NCBI GenBank assembly: GCA_010024875.1
Contig: RGFZ01000015.1
Location: forward strand, 1 to 57,014
DNA from: Oxalobacteraceae bacterium
Lineage (GTDB): Bacteria > Pseudomonadota > Gammaproteobacteria > Burkholderiales > Burkholderiaceae_D
Length of the DNA: 57,014 nt
Direction of reading: 5' to 3'
In this document: in pieces, positions 53,393 to 57,014 of the stretch
Layout: each line of letters starts with the position of its first letter
Numbering within the stretch: position 1 is the first letter of the stretch
Notes under the pieces: model-generated
What the model saw: the letters and a program-made list of their open reading frames with translations, nothing else
Databases searched by the model: none
Told to the model about the DNA's origin: nothing
Program-made: the position numbers and the translations under genes

Positions 53393-53605
53393 ATGATCGT
53401 TTGCATCTGTCACAACGTGTCGGACAAAGCCATACGGCAAGCGATTGCCTCAGGCGCAGGATCGCTGCATGAGGTCCGCAGCCAGCTCAATCTTGGCAGC
53501 TGCTGCGGGAAATGCCTTCCCTGCGCGCGGACGATCGTTCGAGAGTCGCTTGAAGACACCTCTCGCACGATCACCGAAGTTCGCCGCGAACCTGTGATCG
53601 CCTGA
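53393..53605 (+). CDS. bfd: Bacterioferritin-associated ferredoxin Bfd
   Basis: 70-residue [2Fe-2S] protein that delivers electrons to bacterioferritin to release stored iron. The four cluster cysteines are seen as CIC near the N-terminus and CCGKC/LPC in the middle (C-x-C-x32-C-x2-C pattern). The ATG at 53393 gives the normal short protein; the open frame reaching back to 53099 overlaps mnmA and is Pro/Arg-rich noise. bfr follows 359 bases later. A Fur-like site precedes it. Confidence 0.93.
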   Translation: MIVCICHNVSDKAIRQAIASGAGSLHEVRSQLNLGSCCGKCLPCARTIVRESLEDTSRTITEVRREPVIA

Positions 53606-53964
53606 GCCTCCTTTGCGCCGCCGCGCTCTCGCGGTGTGATCGCTTTCACTTGCCGCACCATGGCAGCCCTGTTCGCACCTCACTCATCTCGCTGAATCGT
53701 TCGCACTTTGCGAATGATTCGCAATCATTCTTCCAGAACGGAGTGATTAAAAAAGATCCGTGGCCTTTATCGCTGACTGATTGTCACCCAGCGATTCATT
53801 TTGCTGAGCCACGGCTATCACCGCTTTGCTAGCTCGGCATACAAACAGGGTTCAAAAAGCACCTCCCTGATTCATGGCTCATACACATTGAGTCGAATGA
53901 CGCGGTAAGATTCGGTCTGTGCTGGACAATCCTGATTCACGACATTCAACACAGCGAGGTATTC
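53606..53964. other. bfd-bfr intergenic region with structured leader
   Basis: 359 bases without a supported gene. After the Fur cluster (53694-53730) comes a potential structured RNA. CCGTGGC (53758-53764) pairs with GCCACGG (53808-53814), and the nested CGCTG (53771-53775) pairs with CAGCG (53089 offset: 53789-53793). No T-run follows, so this is either the long 5' leader of bfr or a processed small RNA. A short plus-strand frame (53650-53832) has no Shine-Dalgarno or similarity and is not called. Confidence 0.4.
53694..53730 (+). promoter_or_regulatory. Cluster of overlapping Fur boxes upstream of bfr
   Basis: Three overlapping palindromes: GAATCGTTCGCA/TGCGAATGATTC (53694-53705 with 53709-53720, 11 of 12 paired), TTGCGAATGATTCGCAA (53709-53725, perfect) and GAATGATTCGCAATCATTC (53712-53730, a perfect 19-bp palindrome of Fur-box size). 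Such arrays bind several Fur dimers. The distance to the bfr ATG is 234 bases, unusually long for simple repression. Confidence 0.7.
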
Positions 53965-54438
53965 ATGAAGGGCGACCCGAACATCATCAAGCTGCTCAAT
54001 GATCAGCTGACCAATGAGCTGACTGCAATCAATCAGTACTTCCTGCATGCACGGATGTACAAGCACTGGGGTCTGGAAAAGCTGGGCAAGAAAGAATATG
54101 AAGAGTCTATTGGCGAGATGAAGCATGCCGATATCCTTATCGATCGCATCCTGATGCTAGAAGGACTTCCTAACCTTCAGGCGCTGCATAAGCTGATGAT
54201 CGGTGAGAATACGCCAGAGATGCTCGACTGCGACCTGCAACTCGAAAAGATCTCACAGCAGACGCTGAAGGACGGTGTGGCTGCTTGCGAGGCCGCGCGC
54301 GACTATGTGTCGCGAGAGATCTTCCAGAAAATCCTCGATGACACAGAAGAGCATATCGACTGGATCGAGACCCAGAAAGATTTGATCGAGAAAATTGGAC
54401 TGCAAAATTACTTGCAATCCCAGATGAATGACGATTGA
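53965..54438 (+). CDS. bfr: Bacterioferritin Bfr
   Basis: 157-residue subunit of the 24-mer iron store. Ferroxidase ligands are in place: Glu18 (NELTAINQYF), Glu51 and His54 (EMKHAD), Glu94, and Glu127/His130 region (DDTEEHIDW). Met52 provides the haem ligand. Full length, start MKGDPNIIKLLNDQL with AGCGAGGT before it. Expected partner of Bfd upstream. Confidence 0.97.
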   Translation: MKGDPNIIKLLNDQLTNELTAINQYFLHARMYKHWGLEKLGKKEYEESIGEMKHADILIDRILMLEGLPNLQALHKLMIGENTPEMLDCDLQLEKISQQTLKDGVAACEAARDYVSREIFQKILDDTEEHIDWIETQKDLIEKIGLQNYLQSQMNDD

Positions 54439-54548
54439 ACGCCACTAACCGTTCAGGACAAAAGCCCCGCCGCCTGCTCAGCAGACCTTGACTCGAGCAG
54501 CGGTGATCACGAAAATTTTCTGCAGAAGACGCAGATGAATGCCGGACA

Positions 54549-55160
54549 TCAGACAGTCGGGAATGTGTCGCGGAATGATTGGCGATCCGAGAGTTTTTCG
54601 AAAAGATGGGCAAGATTCGGATGATCGCCACGCCAGTCCATCTCCGGGAAACGGAAAGAGATCCACCCTAGCGCGCATCCGACAGCGATATCGGCCAGCG
54701 AGATATGCGTGCCGACGCAAAACGGAGCCTCACCCAAACCGGACGCCATGGCCTTGATGCCGGCGCGTACTTTGCCATGCTGACGCTCGACCCACTCATC
54801 GCTGCGCTTTTCTTCGGGCCGCAGCAGGGTTTCAAGGCGAATAAGGATCCCGGCATCCATTACACCGTCCGCCAGCGCCTCCCAACACTTGACACTGGCA
54901 CGCTCACGACCGGAGCCTGGAATCAATTTGCCTACGGGTGACATCGTATCCAGATACTCCACAATCACACGCGAATCGAACATCGCGCCCCCATCTTCCA
55001 TGATCAGACAAGGAACCTTGCCCAAAGGATTGGCCTCGGCGATTGTCGAATCAGGCGACCACACATCCTCAAGCACGAACTCGTACTCCAGCTTCTTCTC
55101 AGCCATGACAATCCGGACTTTGCGCACGTAGGGGCTAGCGAGAGATCCAAGCAGTTTCAT
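54549..55160 (-). CDS. Glutathione S-transferase family protein
   Basis: 203-residue soluble GST. The N-terminal thioredoxin-like domain starts MKLLGSLASPYVRKVRIVMAEK, with the glutathione-binding NPLGKVPCLIMEDGGAMFDSRVIVEYLD. The C-terminal helical domain has the N-capping motif HISLADIAVG. It resembles the YibF-like branch; the substrate is unknown. Convergent with bfr. It has its own extended -10 promoter (55191-55199) and a repeat in its leader (55163-55181). Confidence 0.93.
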   Translation of the reverse strand: MKLLGSLASPYVRKVRIVMAEKKLEYEFVLEDVWSPDSTIAEANPLGKVPCLIMEDGGAMFDSRVIVEYLDTMSPVGKLIPGSGRERASVKCWEALADGVMDAGILIRLETLLRPEEKRSDEWVERQHGKVRAGIKAMASGLGEAPFCVGTHISLADIAVGCALGWISFRFPEMDWRGDHPNLAHLFEKLSDRQSFRDTFPTV

Positions 55161-55162
55161 AG

Positions 55163-55181
55163 TGATTCGACAATGATTCGA
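55163..55181 (-). repeat. Tandem 8-bp direct repeat in GST leader
   Basis: TGATTCGA occurs at 55163-55170 and 55174-55181 (plus strand), 11 bases apart and so on nearly the same DNA face. It lies between the predicted start of transcription and the GST ATG. It could be an operator for a regulator binding as a tandem dimer. Confidence 0.3.
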
Positions 55182-55190
55182 AGGACGCGG

Positions 55191-55199
55191 ATTATAGCA
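55191..55199 (-). promoter_or_regulatory. Extended -10 promoter for the GST gene
   Basis: The minus strand reads TGCTATAAT, a perfect extended -10, about 30 bases upstream of the GST ATG. The -35 region is weak. Confidence 0.55.
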
Positions 55200-55289
55200 C
55201 TGGCAAATAACAGCACATCTCTCCGCTTGATGTGTCGGCGGGATACCGGTTTAACGGATGGTAAAATCACACGCTTACCGATCAGTTGA

Positions 55290-56690
<1,401 letters not shown>

Positions 56691-56708
56691 CGCCCAGATC
56701 GGGAGCGA

Positions 56709-57014
56709 TCAGTGCGAATCCGATGCGAACACTCCATCCAGCGAGGTTGCCGTCAAAACGGCATCAGTCCAACCATCGAGTTTGCTCTCCTCTGCTTGCG
56801 AGAGATGATCATGAACCCAATCCGGCAATTCACCAAAACGTCGCCATAGCTGCCTTTCCAGTAGCTGGACTTTGCCCTTGAGAAGCCCCTGCTGCATTCC
56901 CTGCTGCATTCCCTTCTCCATGCCCGCCTGCATACCCTCTTCTTTTGCCAGTTGCTCTATCGACGTGATGTAAACCATCTTCGATTCCTCCTCCAGTGTG
57001 TTCAGATCCTGCCT
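56709..57014 (-). CDS. Rpn-family PD-(D/E)XK nuclease/transposase, C-terminal part
   Basis: The frame is open from the window edge to the stop at 56709, giving 101 codons of the C-terminal end. EEESKMVYITSIEQLAKEEG followed by GMQxG repeats and ERQLWRRFGELPDWVHDHLSQA is the usual tail (DUF4351 type) of Rpn recombination-promoting nuclease and related putative transposases. The nuclease domain would lie beyond 57014. Internal ATGs do not mark the true start. Whether the full gene is intact cannot be seen. Confidence 0.8.
   Translation of the reverse strand, partial: RQDLNTLEEESKMVYITSIEQLAKEEGMQAGMEKGMQQGMQQGLLKGKVQLLERQLWRRFGELPDWVHDHLSQAEESKLDGWTDAVLTATSLDGVFASDSH
56886..56933 (-). repeat. 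12-bp tandem repeat in Rpn-like gene
   Basis: Four 12-bp units (ATG codons at 12-base steps: 56933, 56921, 56909, 56897) encode GMQAGMEKGMQQGMQQ; a fifth degenerate unit (LLKG) follows. In-frame repeats of this type can change number by slippage. Confidence 0.75.

Noticed and set aside
53650-53832. 60-codon plus-strand frame between bfd and bfr
   Set aside because: It spans the Fur palindromes and the predicted RNA stems, with no Shine-Dalgarno.
53881-53911. Sigma-70 promoter for bfr (TTGAGT and TAAGAT)
   Set aside because: The spacing of 12 bases between the hexamers is too short for normal use.

Overview
This is a chromosomal stretch of a betaproteobacterium, most likely Burkholderiales and possibly Oxalobacteraceae. 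The evidence is gene order and protein character: rpsU-yqeY-dnaG; ybeZ-ybeY-corC-lnt; glyQ-glyS-gmhB-plsC-gloA; lptD-surA-pdxA-rsmA divergent from amgK-murU; three-subunit transhydrogenase (pntAa/pntAb/pntB); QueG, UbiH-type hydroxylase and Fur-type operators. The placement is inference, not a database result. Genes are dense, GC is moderately high, and many neighbours overlap at ATGA or TAATG junctions.

Layout. 1-4447 (minus): partial dnaG, yqeY, rpsU, a YhiN-type flavoprotein and ybiB. 4599-6499 (plus): a lone PP2C phosphatase and tsaD. 6518-11593 (minus): plsY, xerD, ogt and a DctPQM TRAP transporter. 11690-20338: AEC permease, queG (minus), tsaE, amiC, a DedA protein (minus), mutL, a Bcr/CflA efflux pump and miaA. 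A tRNA-Met at 20376-20452 marks the edge of a visibly AT-richer accessory patch (about 20453-22335). That patch holds a decayed caspase-like gene on the minus strand and an unrecognised 478-residue protein. A truncated aminotransferase remnant and a truncated haemoglobin follow. Next come bcsA and bcsS, with no bcsB or bcsC beside them.

From 26500 the window is again core genome: miaB-ybeZ-ybeY, corC-lnt, glyQ-glyS-gmhB-plsC-ygjP-like-gloA, the minus-strand lptD-surA-pdxA-rsmA cluster, and amgK-murU-pepP-ubiH. A strong bidirectional terminator (47907-47934) separates ubiH from the convergent pnt operon. That operon carries panD between pntAa and pntAb. The rest is nudix-mnmA, bfd and bfr with well-matched Fur sites, a GST, purB and the 3' part of an Rpn-type nuclease/transposase gene.

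Functional themes: translation and tRNA modification (rpsU, tsaD, tsaE, miaA, miaB, mnmA, queG, ybeY, rsmA, glyQS); envelope building and recycling (lptD, surA, lnt, plsY, plsC, gmhB, amiC, amgK, murU); DNA maintenance (dnaG, xerD, mutL, ogt); redox and iron handling (pnt, bfd, bfr, globin, gst). The most unusual parts are the tRNA-Met accessory patch (20453-22697), the orphan bcsA-bcsS pair, panD inside the pnt operon, and the multi-site Fur region with a structured leader upstream of bfr.
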